Of a stretch of DNA of 13,109 bases, positions 1-7,524 are shown piece by piece; the stretch's first letter is position 1; every line of letters starts with the position of its first letter. The stretch is from Verrucomicrobiota bacterium (GTDB taxonomy: Bacteria; Verrucomicrobiota; Verrucomicrobiia; Limisphaerales; UBA11358). The DNA lies in assembly GCA_026225155.1 (NCBI GenBank), contig JAMFSG010000198.1, forward strand, positions 1 through 13,109. Direction: 5' to 3'. Made by a program: the position numbers and the translations under genes. The notes beneath the pieces are model-generated. The model saw only the letters and a program-made list of their open reading frames with translations, had not been told where the DNA came from and made no database searches.

Positions 1-1
1 G

Positions 2-316
2 AACTGGATGGTGAAGATAGCGGCCGGCTGCCTGCTTTTTTATGTGGCAGATCCGAAAAATGCCCGCGCTCAATTGCTCTGTGCTTCCTGGCTGCGTTGG
101 TGTGGAATCATCAGTTACGAATGGTATCTTTTTCACCAGCCGATCCTTGTTTGGATGCGGGAATTATTCGGCCAAGCCCAAGGCAATATCTTGAAATATA
201 TCTTGATTGTTGGCGGGCCTTTGTTGGTTAGCCTCACTATTTCCGCCATAATCTATAAGTTTTTTTCGTTGCCGATCCTCAAATACGGACGTTCTTCGTC
301 CGGCAAGTCAGTTTGA
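2..316 (+). CDS. Acyltransferase 3 (OafA-like) family protein, C-terminal fragment cut by window start
   Basis: The reading frame is open from base 2, so the gene begins outside the window and only about 104 C-terminal residues are visible, ending in TGA at 314-316. The segment GIISYEWYLFHQPIL matches the late conserved block of acyltransferase-3 membrane proteins, where an 'iSYg.YLwHqpi' helix is typical. A last transmembrane helix (YILIVGGPLLVSLTISAIIY) and a short basic tail follow, as expected for this family. Members O-acylate (usually O-acetylate) sugars of surface polysaccharides, lipid-linked glycans or macrolides in the inner membrane. Next to glycosyltransferases and methyltransferases, a glycan-decorating role is the natural inference. 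The catalytic His lies in the missing N-terminal part, so activity cannot be judged. The ATG at base 8 is an internal Met, not the start. Confidence 0.8.
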   Translation, partial: NWMVKIAAGCLLFYVADPKNARAQLLCASWLRWCGIISYEWYLFHQPILVWMRELFGQAQGNILKYILIVGGPLLVSLTISAIIYKFFSLPILKYGRSSSGKSV

Positions 317-674
317 GGGATAATTAGAAGCTTAATGCGGCATCACATTCTGTCCTGAATATGAAAACAGCCATTTCATTTTTCGGGTTGGATGATAAAT
401 TGCCATCGCGAAAAAATAGAATCAGCGCTCGCCAATCCGTGCCCATGTTCTTGCCTCGTGTTGGTTTCCGCCAATTACACTCGCTAGCGGCGCGGTCTTT
501 ATGGCTTCGTCGGGGAACAGATTCACTTGCCCTGACATGATAACAACCGTATAATTTTTTTAGTCGGATGCGAATGATTCTATGACAATTGACCTGCTTT
601 CATAAAGCTGTTGCGTCAGCCGATTTATTTGCCGCCTGAAGCTATTGAAATTTAATCGCTTATTTTTCCATCCT
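317..674. other. Gene-poor gap of about 360 bp between acyltransferase and FkbM methyltransferase genes
   Basis: I see no convincing gene here. There are two short open frames: a + strand one at 361-540 (59 codons, ATG, no Shine-Dalgarno) and a - strand one at 422-538 (38 codons, ATG). Neither is recognised. The - strand frame has a rather protein-like composition (starts MSGQVNLFPDEAIKTAP) and could be a decayed gene end. The right half contains the promoter described separately and a weak leader hairpin (GCTTT 596-600, AAAGC 604-608). No terminator with a U-tract is visible after the acyltransferase stop. Confidence 0.5.
527..555 (+). promoter_or_regulatory. Predicted sigma70-type promoter for the methyltransferase/glycosyltransferase operon
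   Basis: A perfect -10 hexamer TATAAT lies at 550-555. TTGCCC (4 of 6 matches to TTGACA) is at 527-532, giving an optimal 17-nt spacer. Transcription would start near 562, leaving a leader of roughly 110 nt before the ATG at 675. It is the best -35/-10 pair I found in the window, and it lies in the only long gap upstream of the + strand operon. This is a sequence match only. Confidence 0.5.
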
Positions 675-1571
675 ATGCTGAATCCTCTGAAGTTTTTTTC
701 CAAACCGGAATATTTTCTACGCCCAAGCCAGACTTTAACACGATTTGCGCACTTGGGCCGGCCCATGCCGGAATCTGCCACTGTCCGTTTGCCGTGGGGC
801 ACGGAGGTCACAGTGCATACAAACGAAAATGTGGGTTGTGAAATTTATCATCACGGCATCTTTGACAAAATTGTGCCGGAGGCAATCTGGCGTTTGCTGG
901 ATCCGGGAGAAACGGCATTGGAAATCGGTGCCAATATCGGACAGAATGCCTTGGCGATGGCAGCGCGGGCAGGCATCAATGGCCGCGTGCTTGCTTTCGA
1001 GCCACACCCGCAAATTTTTGAAGAGCTGGAAAGCAATTGCCGTGAAAACGATGGCGGAAAACTGGCCTTTATCCAGTTGGAGAAAACGGCCCTTGGCCCT
1101 CAAAATGGCGAGGCAACCTTACATGTCACCGAAGAATTTGCCACCAACCGCGGCTCGGCGACATTAAAATCTGGCTCCACGCCCGAGTCCGGCATCAAGG
1201 TGCAAGTCCGGCGTCTGGATGATTTTTTGGAAAAAATCCAGCATGTGGGGGTTTGTAAAATTGACGTGGAAGGTTACGAACTTGCCGTGTTGCAAGGGGC
1301 AGAAAAAACCTTGGCCCGACATGGCATCCGGGACATTGTCTTTGAAGATTTCAATCCCCAGCCAAGCCCGGTGACTGAATTATTGCAAGCGCAAGGATTC
1401 ACGTTGTTTGAATTGCATGACACTTGGTTGAAACCGCGCCTGATTCGTTTGGATGCTTCCAAAACCACCGCGCAACCCGGTTTCTCTTTCAATTATCTGG
1501 CCACGCTGGACCCTGAGCGGGCAAGGTTGCGCTTTCAAAAAAAGGGCTGGCGTTGTTTACTAAACCGGTGA
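675..1571 (+). CDS. FkbM-family SAM-dependent methyltransferase
   Basis: A 298-residue class I methyltransferase of the FkbM type, which usually O-methylates sugar or polyketide hydroxyls. The SAM-binding motif I is EIGANIGQ (residues 83-90), the acidic end of beta-2 is in FEPHP (108-112), and the FkbM-typical block KIDVEGYE is at 195-202. The N-terminal 60-70 residues are a family-like lead-in with no signal peptide, so the protein should be cytoplasmic. I chose ATG 675 (MLNPLKFFSKPEY). A TTG at 645 would add ten residues, but neither start has a clear Shine-Dalgarno. The stop TGA (1569-1571) overlaps the ATG of the next gene by one base, which implies translational coupling to the glycosyltransferase. 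From context the likely substrate is a sugar of the surface glycan made by this cluster. The acceptor cannot be read from sequence. Confidence 0.85.
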   Translation: MLNPLKFFSKPEYFLRPSQTLTRFAHLGRPMPESATVRLPWGTEVTVHTNENVGCEIYHHGIFDKIVPEAIWRLLDPGETALEIGANIGQNALAMAARAGINGRVLAFEPHPQIFEELESNCRENDGGKLAFIQLEKTALGPQNGEATLHVTEEFATNRGSATLKSGSTPESGIKVQVRRLDDFLEKIQHVGVCKIDVEGYELAVLQGAEKTLARHGIRDIVFEDFNPQPSPVTELLQAQGFTLFELHDTWLKPRLIRLDASKTTAQPGFSFNYLATLDPERARLRFQKKGWRCLLNR

Positions 1572-2758
1572 TGCGCATTGCTTTTATCACTGGCGGTTTA
1601 CCGTTGGGCGGATCCACCTTATTCATGATTTTTTTGACTGCGGCACTCAAAAAAATGGGGGTGGAAGTCGAAGTTTTCAGTTTTTCCGCCAGTCACCCGC
1701 TGGCGGCGGATTTTTCCAAGGCGGGAATCCCGGTTTATACGCAGGATGAAAGCCGGCTGATTTATGAAGACCGGCTGAAAAACATTTACGCCCGCCTGCG
1801 GGCATTTGGCCCCACCACTGTGATCGGGGTGTTGGGCATGGAGTCATTTGAGATTTTGCGTTATTTGCCGTCGAATGTTTTGCGCACGGGCATCTTCCTT
1901 GACCGGGCAATCAATCCTCCCGTCGTTGGGCCGCGTTACCGGCACACGTTAGATCATCTCATTGTCATTGCCGCCTATCTAAAACGAGAAATGCAGCAGC
2001 TCGACCCGCAATGGCCTTGCACACATCTGGCGCTGGGCATCCCGATCCCTCAAATTGCACCGCGGGTTATGGTCAGTCATTCAGCGCCGCTGCGTATTTT
2101 ATACTATGGCCGGTTGGAAAATTTTTCCAAAGGCGTAAGATTGTTCCCCGAAATCGTAGCGGCATTAAAACGTCGTGGTATCCCATTTTGCTGGACAATT
2201 CATGGTTACGGGCCGGAAGAGGAATTCCTAAAAGAAATGCTGGCGGACGAAGTGCGTGCCGGCCAGGTGCGCTTTTCCTCGATAATTGACTATGATCAGA
2301 TTCCGGCGTTTGTGCGCCAACATGATGTTTATCTATTGTCCTCCACCAATGAGGGCGGGCCATTGACCTTATTGGAATCCATGGCTTTAGGTTTGGTGCC
2401 CGTTTGCGGGGATATCAATGGTTTGGTGGAAGATGTCATTACTCCGGAAAATGGTTTCCGCGTCCCGCGCGACAATCCAGATGCTTATGCTCAAGCCATA
2501 GCCATTCTTCACGCTGACCGGGAGCTATTGGAACGCATGTCGCAGGCGGCGCGCGCGACGATAACTACTGACTTTAGCGCTGAAGCCATGGCGCAACGCT
2601 ACAGTGCATTTATTGAATCGCATTCTTCACCGGCAAAAAAAGTTTTGTGGCCCGAAAAAATTCAGGTAAAACCCATTCTGGGCAGCAACCCGTTTTTTCA
2701 AATCGGACCGATGCGGGTTATCCGCCGGATGGTGAAAAAGTTCCGTAAAAAATCATAA
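1571..2758 (+). CDS. Glycosyltransferase family 4 (GT-B fold)
   Basis: A retaining GT4-type glycosyltransferase of 395 residues that would transfer a sugar from a nucleotide donor to a growing lipid-linked glycan at the cytoplasmic face. The N-terminus MRIAFITGGLPLGGSTLFM is a typical GT4 acceptor-domain start with its glycine-rich loop. The C-terminal GT-B domain begins near residue 175 (RILYYGRLENFSKG, about 175-188). The donor-binding E-x7-E motif is in NEGGPLTLLES, with Glu261 and Glu269. The open frame extends upstream to a TTG at 1553. I chose ATG 1571 because it forms a TGATG overlap with the methyltransferase stop and begins exactly at the conserved strand. A basic C-terminal tail (RRMVKKFRKK) may help membrane association. 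Donor and acceptor sugars are unknown. Confidence 0.88.
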   Translation: MRIAFITGGLPLGGSTLFMIFLTAALKKMGVEVEVFSFSASHPLAADFSKAGIPVYTQDESRLIYEDRLKNIYARLRAFGPTTVIGVLGMESFEILRYLPSNVLRTGIFLDRAINPPVVGPRYRHTLDHLIVIAAYLKREMQQLDPQWPCTHLALGIPIPQIAPRVMVSHSAPLRILYYGRLENFSKGVRLFPEIVAALKRRGIPFCWTIHGYGPEEEFLKEMLADEVRAGQVRFSSIIDYDQIPAFVRQHDVYLLSSTNEGGPLTLLESMALGLVPVCGDINGLVEDVITPENGFRVPRDNPDAYAQAIAILHADRELLERMSQAARATITTDFSAEAMAQRYSAFIESHSSPAKKVLWPEKIQVKPILGSNPFFQIGPMRVIRRMVKKFRKKS

Positions 2759-2785
2759 ATTGAAGTTTAATCTCACCTTGACATT

Positions 2786-3643
2786 ATGAAACGTTGGTTG
2801 AAGCAAATATACCATAAACTGCCGGGCATTAGAGAATTGCGGCAGATTCAAAGCTCGATAAGCACGTCCAACACGGCTCAAATAAACCTTTTCTTCCAAA
2901 ACGAACTGGCAAACTCGGCAAAATACAAAGATCGGAAAAAACTGAACCATTACGAATGCCAAGTTTTTTCTCAAAACGGGGAAGATGGCATCTTGACTGA
3001 AATTTTTCAACGCATCGGAATCAAGGACCGCTATTTTGTGGAATTTGGCGTCGGCAATGGGCTGGAAAACAATACCGTATTTTTGTTAGATCAAGGCTGG
3101 CGCGGTAGTTGGATTGAAGGCGATGCCAAACTGGCCAAAGAAATTCATGTCCGGCTCGGTCGTTTTTTGAACGAGGGCGTTTTGACTTTTCTCAACAGCT
3201 TTATCACCGCCGAAAATATTGAAACCCTTTTCAAAAAAATGGAGGTCCCGGTCGAGTTCGATCTGTTGTCACTGGACATTGACCGGAATTCTTATCATGT
3301 CTGGAAAGCTCTAAAGGCATTCAAACCGCGCGTGGTTGCGATTGAATATAATGCCACCTTTCCGCCTTCCGTGAAATGGATTGCAAAATATGATGCTGCA
3401 CGCGTTTGGAATAATTCCGCTTATTTTGGAGCCAGCCTCAAGGCCTACGAAGAATTGGGAAAAGATTTGGGATATGTGCTGGTTGGATGTGATTTCGCCG
3501 GTTGCAATGCATTTTTCGTAAGGGAAACTGAAAATCTTGAGCTGTTTTCCAAACCATTTACCGCGGAAAACCACTACGAACCGCCGCGTTATTGGTCTGT
3601 GCGCCGGGAAGCTCATGAACGCTGTCTGGACGACAGCCCGTAA
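2786..3643 (+). CDS. FkbM-like SAM-dependent methyltransferase, divergent subfamily
   Basis: A 285-residue protein with a class I methyltransferase-like core. FSQNGEDGIL (61-70) leads into the probable SAM loop FVEFGVGNG (84-92). A WIEGD segment (109-113) stands where the ribose-binding acid is expected, then LLSLDID (160-166) and VVAIEYNA (183-190). These resemble the FkbM blocks in order, but the motifs differ clearly from the FkbM enzyme two genes upstream (no GAN loop, no DVEGYE), so this is another subfamily. There is no signal peptide or membrane helix; the first 50 residues are basic and polar. It starts 27 nt after the GT4 stop, so it is probably co-transcribed with it. No Shine-Dalgarno precedes the ATG, although AUG 2786 is the only good candidate. 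Methylation of a surface-glycan sugar is inferred from context; a non-methyltransferase role is possible. Confidence 0.68.
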   Translation: MKRWLKQIYHKLPGIRELRQIQSSISTSNTAQINLFFQNELANSAKYKDRKKLNHYECQVFSQNGEDGILTEIFQRIGIKDRYFVEFGVGNGLENNTVFLLDQGWRGSWIEGDAKLAKEIHVRLGRFLNEGVLTFLNSFITAENIETLFKKMEVPVEFDLLSLDIDRNSYHVWKALKAFKPRVVAIEYNATFPPSVKWIAKYDAARVWNNSAYFGASLKAYEELGKDLGYVLVGCDFAGCNAFFVRETENLELFSKPFTAENHYEPPRYWSVRREAHERCLDDSP

Positions 3644-3658
3644 AAAATTCCGAGATCA

Positions 3659-5191
3659 TTAGAGTTTTAACAATTTTTTCACTGGCAGGGGCAACTTCTC
3701 GGTCAGTTCCGAAACGACGGTCGCCGGCAGCGAAAATTTTAACAACACCCATCCTCCCACCAGTGCCAAGCCGCCCCCGGTCAGGCTGATTCGGAGCCAG
3801 GCTGATTGGTTGTGCAATAACTTTTCTGCCACGATCCAGCAAGGAATCATCACCATTAAAACGCGCAGCAAGGGCAGCTGCCAATCCCATAAAAAAGTTT
3901 TCCAACCAAGGCCGCTTAACTGGTTCACGCGCCAAGCGCCGGCCACCCAAGTGAAAATGAGGGTGGCCAGAATGGAACAAATCAACATGCCGGTGATGCC
4001 AAATTGAGGCAGCAGCCACAATCCAACGGCTACAAAGATAAGTCCTTCAAGGAAAAAAACATATTTCAATCCTCGGATCTCCTTAAAAGCAATGATCAGC
4101 GAATTATGACAACATTGTTGGGTTGCTAACACCAACCAGAAGGCAAGCAGGATGCTGTCCATTTCCGGCCATGAGAATTTATCATGCATCCAGATGTTCA
4201 CAAATAATCCGTTGCATGCTGCAAACAATACGCCGCAAATACCGGCGATGGCATTGACCGTGATGAAAAGGACGTGATAACGCTGCCATAAGCGTTCCCA
4301 TTCGCCGCGCACCTGCATTTCGGCAAAGGCGGGCATGGCATTGCCGATGATGCGCCAGACCATCTGGCTCACCAAAGAAAATGCCTTAGTCATCACCGTC
4401 CACAAGGCCGCCGCCTCCACGCCAAGCTGGCGGGAAATGAGCATGGTCTGGCTGGACATAATAAGCTGCGTGCCGAGGGCGATGAGAAAAACATCCGCAC
4501 CGTAGCTGAATAATTCATGGAATTGTTTCCATGAAGCTCGCCCCCATTCGCCTGCCTTGGGCCAGAACCCCAGTTGCGAACAGGCGATGGCACTCAAGCT
4601 GACGCCAACAATCCAAGACCCAGCCACTGATACCAACAGCCCAAACGCACCCAGTCCTAGCTTGAAAACCAGACAGAGCACCGCTAATCCAACAATCTGC
4701 TGGGTGATTTGGATATAATTCCAGATGTCCATCCGTTGCCAGGCAGACATGATCTGACCGAAGATGCGTCCCACAAAAGTCAGCCCGGTAAACAGCCATT
4801 GACCCGCCAGCAGCCAGAAGAATAAGACATGAAATTCTGCCGGAATCTTTAATGCGGCCGCCATGAACCAGATTAAAACCAATCCTCCTATCAAGACAAT
4901 TGCTCCTTGGGCCATTCCAACCCAAAGACCGCATTTGATGGCGGCTCCGTAGCGGCCATTGGCACGATCGTCTTTGTGATCAATTAAAATCCTGGCCACG
5001 GAACTGCCCATGCCCAAGTCAATCAAGGTGATATAGTTTGCAATTTGCTGGATGACAACCCACAGGCCGAACTCTGGTTTGCTTAAATAATGCACCATGA
5101 GCGGAATCGAAACCAAAGTGCAAATAACATTCACACCCAGGAACAGATAGCTGGACGCCACCGCATGAGTAAATTTCTTGGAACGAGACAT
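3659..5191 (-). CDS. Wzx-like polysaccharide flippase (MOP/MATE-type membrane protein)
   Basis: A 510-residue polytopic inner-membrane protein made almost entirely of hydrophobic helices, probably 12-14, which is the usual size for Wzx/RfbX flippases of the MOP exporter superfamily. The N-terminus is characteristic: a short basic lead, a first helix (about 12-33), then YLSKPEFGLW (35-44) and a second helix ending in LIDLGMGSSVARIL (56-69). This resembles the 'G...D.G...a..r' pattern common in oligosaccharide flippases. Such proteins move undecaprenyl-diphosphate-linked oligosaccharide units across the inner membrane. The ATG at 5191 is clear, but no Shine-Dalgarno is visible. The gene converges on the + strand operon with 15 nt between stops and lies 105 nt downstream of the GT4 gene on the same strand, so it may be read with that pair. 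The exact cargo cannot be predicted. Confidence 0.85.
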   Translation of the reverse strand: MSRSKKFTHAVASSYLFLGVNVICTLVSIPLMVHYLSKPEFGLWVVIQQIANYITLIDLGMGSSVARILIDHKDDRANGRYGAAIKCGLWVGMAQGAIVLIGGLVLIWFMAAALKIPAEFHVLFFWLLAGQWLFTGLTFVGRIFGQIMSAWQRMDIWNYIQITQQIVGLAVLCLVFKLGLGAFGLLVSVAGSWIVGVSLSAIACSQLGFWPKAGEWGRASWKQFHELFSYGADVFLIALGTQLIMSSQTMLISRQLGVEAAALWTVMTKAFSLVSQMVWRIIGNAMPAFAEMQVRGEWERLWQRYHVLFITVNAIAGICGVLFAACNGLFVNIWMHDKFSWPEMDSILLAFWLVLATQQCCHNSLIIAFKEIRGLKYVFFLEGLIFVAVGLWLLPQFGITGMLICSILATLIFTWVAGAWRVNQLSGLGWKTFLWDWQLPLLRVLMVMIPCWIVAEKLLHNQSAWLRISLTGGGLALVGGWVLLKFSLPATVVSELTEKLPLPVKKLLKL

Positions 5192-5296
5192 CGCGATTGG
5201 TATTTTACGAGACGCAGTGCGGCCAGCTCAAATGTAGAATCAAAATCTTAAGAGGTTCCCAGAGCGCTTCATTGTCCACATAATCGTTTTCTCTCA

Positions 5297-6553
5297 TTAT
5301 CCGATCTTTCCGGCGCGATGTAGTTCTTTCGCTTCGGCATAAAATATCCGCATCCGTTCGTTGAACTGGCGCATGGTGAAATTTTTTTGCACATGGGCGC
5401 GGGCGGCGGCGGACATGCGGGCGAGCAACGCGCGGTCGCGGTCAATTTTTTCCAGAAAATTGGCGAGCGCGGCGACGGCTTCCGCCGGATTGGTCGCGGG
5501 TGCGGCAAAGCCGGTTTCCGGCGTGATCTGCGAAGCGGGGCCGCCGATGTCCAGACACGCGACGGGCCGGCCGGCGGCCATCGCTTCAAGGCAGACGTTG
5601 CCGAATCCTTCGTGCAACGCCGGATGCAACAAGACGTGCGACTGGCCGAGTTTTTCCAAAACGTCCGCGTATTTTGGCAGCGTGCCGAGAAATTTCACGC
5701 GCGCGGCGACGCCGGTTTGCGCGGCGGTTTTTTCCAGTTCGCCGCGGAACGGACCGTCGTTGACAATCCATAATTCCGCGTCGGAATTTTTTTTGGCGAA
5801 TTGTGCGAACGCACGGATGGCGAGATGAAAACCTTTCCAATGCAGATGGCGGCCGACGCAGATGGTGCGCAACGGGCCGGGCGCGGGATCGGGCAGCGCC
5901 GCGAATTGAGCCAGATCTTCATCCGTCAACGCGAGTTGCGGCATTTGTTCTACACGCCGCGCGCCGAGCCGGCGGAGGGCGTCGCAACTTTCACGCGTGA
6001 CGCCGATGGCGATGGTCGCGGCGCGCGCCGTATCGCGCAGGGATGAAGTGCGTTCGCAAAAATTGCGCGCCGTATCGCGTGCGGCCTCGAAAAATTTGTA
6101 GCGCAACGGCAGTTCGCTGACGAACGGGCGCGGCGGCGTTTCAGCGGCGCCGACCGGCCCCCAGATGAACGGCAAATCCAGCACACGCAATCCGCTCGGC
6201 GACCAATAACGGCCAAACGTGACATGATGCACGAGATCGAATTTCACTTTTTTGTGCAATTCAATCACGCGTTGGCGCAATTTTTCCTGCCAGAGATGAT
6301 AATAAATCGAGGAAATGGACGGACGTTTGCTGATCCATTGGATGCCCGGCGGCATTTTGTAAAAGATAGGATGAAAATTCGGCAGCGGATTTTTCGCGAG
6401 AAATGGCTCGGTCAATTCACGATGGTCATAGGCGTCGGCGATGACCGCCCAGACTTCGTGGTCGCGCACCGCCTCGTTGACCGCGCGCCAGGCGTTGCCG
6501 GCCTCGGACGATTTGGACGGGAAACAGGAATAGGCTGAAAGCAAAACTTTCAT
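5297..6553 (-). CDS. Glycosyltransferase family 4 (GT-B fold)
   Basis: A 418-residue GT4-type glycosyltransferase. The N-terminus MKVLLSAYSCFPSKSSEAGN is the classic acceptor-domain start, and FIWGPVGAAETPPRP (129-143) is a block seen in a GT4 subgroup. The donor domain starts near RTICVGRHLHWKG (229-241), and HEGFGNVCLEAM holds the E-x7-E motif, Glu315 and Glu323. The open frame runs upstream to 6724, but those extra codons lie over the GT2 gene in another frame and encode nothing family-like. ATG 6553 forms an ATGA overlap with the GT2 stop, so the two genes are translationally coupled. The GC content is conspicuously high (two 60-base stretches counted by hand gave 44 and 41 G/C), higher than the flippase and + strand genes to its left. 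It probably adds one sugar of the repeat unit; specificity is unknown. Confidence 0.88.
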   Translation of the reverse strand: MKVLLSAYSCFPSKSSEAGNAWRAVNEAVRDHEVWAVIADAYDHRELTEPFLAKNPLPNFHPIFYKMPPGIQWISKRPSISSIYYHLWQEKLRQRVIELHKKVKFDLVHHVTFGRYWSPSGLRVLDLPFIWGPVGAAETPPRPFVSELPLRYKFFEAARDTARNFCERTSSLRDTARAATIAIGVTRESCDALRRLGARRVEQMPQLALTDEDLAQFAALPDPAPGPLRTICVGRHLHWKGFHLAIRAFAQFAKKNSDAELWIVNDGPFRGELEKTAAQTGVAARVKFLGTLPKYADVLEKLGQSHVLLHPALHEGFGNVCLEAMAAGRPVACLDIGGPASQITPETGFAAPATNPAEAVAALANFLEKIDRDRALLARMSAAARAHVQKNFTMRQFNERMRIFYAEAKELHRAGKIG

Positions 6554-7413
6554 GTTCGGTTCCACCAGACCGCCGTTGGTTTCGACACCAGAAATTCCAC
6601 GCGCCGCGCCGGGCTTTTTTTGGTGTAAATATCGTAGCTCGTAGCTGGCACATTGAAATGGCCCGCGCGGATCCGCCGCAACCGGTGGTTGAAAATCCAC
6701 AGCCGCTTCAAACGGCGCACCCACGGTGGAATCATCGCGGCCATCTCCTTCATTTCGCGGATGGCGTTCGGTTTCAAGTTCATGTTTTCACCGGTGTCGG
6801 CAAAGACAGAAGTGAAAAAATTCCGCGCCTGGATCGGGACGTTGTTTTTCATCAACGTCATCACCCAGTGAAAATCCCCGAGGTCGCGCCATTTCGTGTC
6901 AAAATAAATTCCGCGTTCATGGATGACTTTGCGCCGGATGAAAATGGAACTGGTCAGCGCAGAAAACCGGAACCAGACATGGCGCCGATTGGGAACCAGC
7001 GCGTGGCGATGGCAAATATATTTCCCTTCGCCGTCGGTGACGATGCTGCCGGCCAGCAAGACTTCGACTTGGGGATTTTGTGCAAAAAAATCGTGGACGG
7101 CTTTCAACGCGCCGGGCAGGTATTGTTCGTCACAATTCAGGTAAGCCAGGATGTCGCCCGTCGCGCGCCGGTAACCACGATTGACGGCATCATACATGCC
7201 GCTGTCCTTTTCGATGAACGCCTGCACGCGCGGATCGCGCGGCAACCATTCCTGCGTCCCATCATCCGAGCAGGAATCCTGCACGAGGTGTTCGGACTCG
7301 ACACCTTGCTGGTCGGCCACGGAAGCGATGCACAATTTCAGCCACTCAGAATTGCGGAAACTGGGCGTGATGATCGAAAATTTCACCGCGCATTTTTTAA
7401 CATCCGGCGGCAT
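6550..7413 (-). CDS. Glycosyltransferase family 2 (GT-A fold)
   Basis: A 287-residue inverting GT2-type transferase. KFSIITPSFRN (11-21) is the canonical first strand. DSCSDDGT (46-53) is the nucleotide-binding 'dg.S.DgT' block, and KDSGMYDAVNRG (69-80) matches the family's 'kDkGiYDAmNkG' motif. The DXD region reads YLNCDEQYLP (91-100), where many relatives have NSDD. Enzymes of this subgroup add sugars such as hexoses or N-acetylhexosamines to lipid-linked oligosaccharides in the cytoplasm. There is no membrane helix. ATG 7413 is chosen. A TTG at 7470 would add 19 unconvincing residues, and a GTG at 7386 would start right at VKFSIITPSF and is a real alternative. It is first of an ATGA-coupled pair with the GT4 gene. 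Its start codon lies inside a 20-bp palindrome, which could bear on expression. Confidence 0.85.
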   Translation of the reverse strand: MPPDVKKCAVKFSIITPSFRNSEWLKLCIASVADQQGVESEHLVQDSCSDDGTQEWLPRDPRVQAFIEKDSGMYDAVNRGYRRATGDILAYLNCDEQYLPGALKAVHDFFAQNPQVEVLLAGSIVTDGEGKYICHRHALVPNRRHVWFRFSALTSSIFIRRKVIHERGIYFDTKWRDLGDFHWVMTLMKNNVPIQARNFFTSVFADTGENMNLKPNAIREMKEMAAMIPPWVRRLKRLWIFNHRLRRIRAGHFNVPATSYDIYTKKSPARRVEFLVSKPTAVWWNRT

Positions 7414-7429
7414 GATTTGCAAATCATGC
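7410..7429. promoter_or_regulatory. Perfect 20-bp palindrome at the GT2 start codon in the divergent gap
   Basis: GCATGATTTGCAAATCATGC reads identically on both strands. It covers the proposed GT2 ATG (7411-7413 on the - strand) and lies about 95 nt before the ATG of the divergent membrane protein. The arrangement would suit an operator for a dimeric repressor, or an mRNA hairpin that hides the GT2 start. No regulator gene is in the window and I do not recognise the site. Confidence 0.4.
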
Positions 7430-7524
7430 TTGTCGCGTGACCTGTAAAAAATTTCGCGCCCCCTGACCAAAGAAACTTTGACTTGGCCGCTTCGTCCGGT
7501 TCATCTTACCGCCTATTTTATTGT

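Noticed and set aside
2778..2783. TTGACA just before the second methyltransferase start
   Set aside because: It is 2 nt from the ATG, so any -10 would fall inside the gene; treated as chance.
3621..3679. Hairpin GCTGTC/GACAGC (3621-3637) plus AT arms (3642-3649 and 3672-3679) as a bidirectional terminator between convergent genes
   Set aside because: The GC stem lies inside the methyltransferase coding end and is followed by A, not T, on the + strand. The AT-only arms are separated by 22 nt and overlap the flippase codons, so this is too weak to call.
6554..6724. In-frame N-terminal extension of the GT4 gene by 57 codons
   Set aside because: It lies over the GT2 gene and precedes the canonical GT4 start MKVLLSAYS. 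The ATGA overlap at 6550-6553 explains the start better.
6658..7440. 260-codon open frame on the + strand opposite the GT2 gene
   Set aside because: It is antisense to a well-supported GT2 gene in GC-rich DNA, has no recognisable family motif and is rich in Arg, Pro and Gln as shadow frames are.
7468..7480. Short inverted repeat CAAAG-AAA-CTTTG in the divergent gap
   Set aside because: Only 5 bp per arm, which is easily expected by chance and has no nearby support.
7478..7506. TTGACT as a -35 for the GT-C-like gene
   Set aside because: No acceptable -10 hexamer lies 16-18 nt downstream (TCATCT or CATCTT only).
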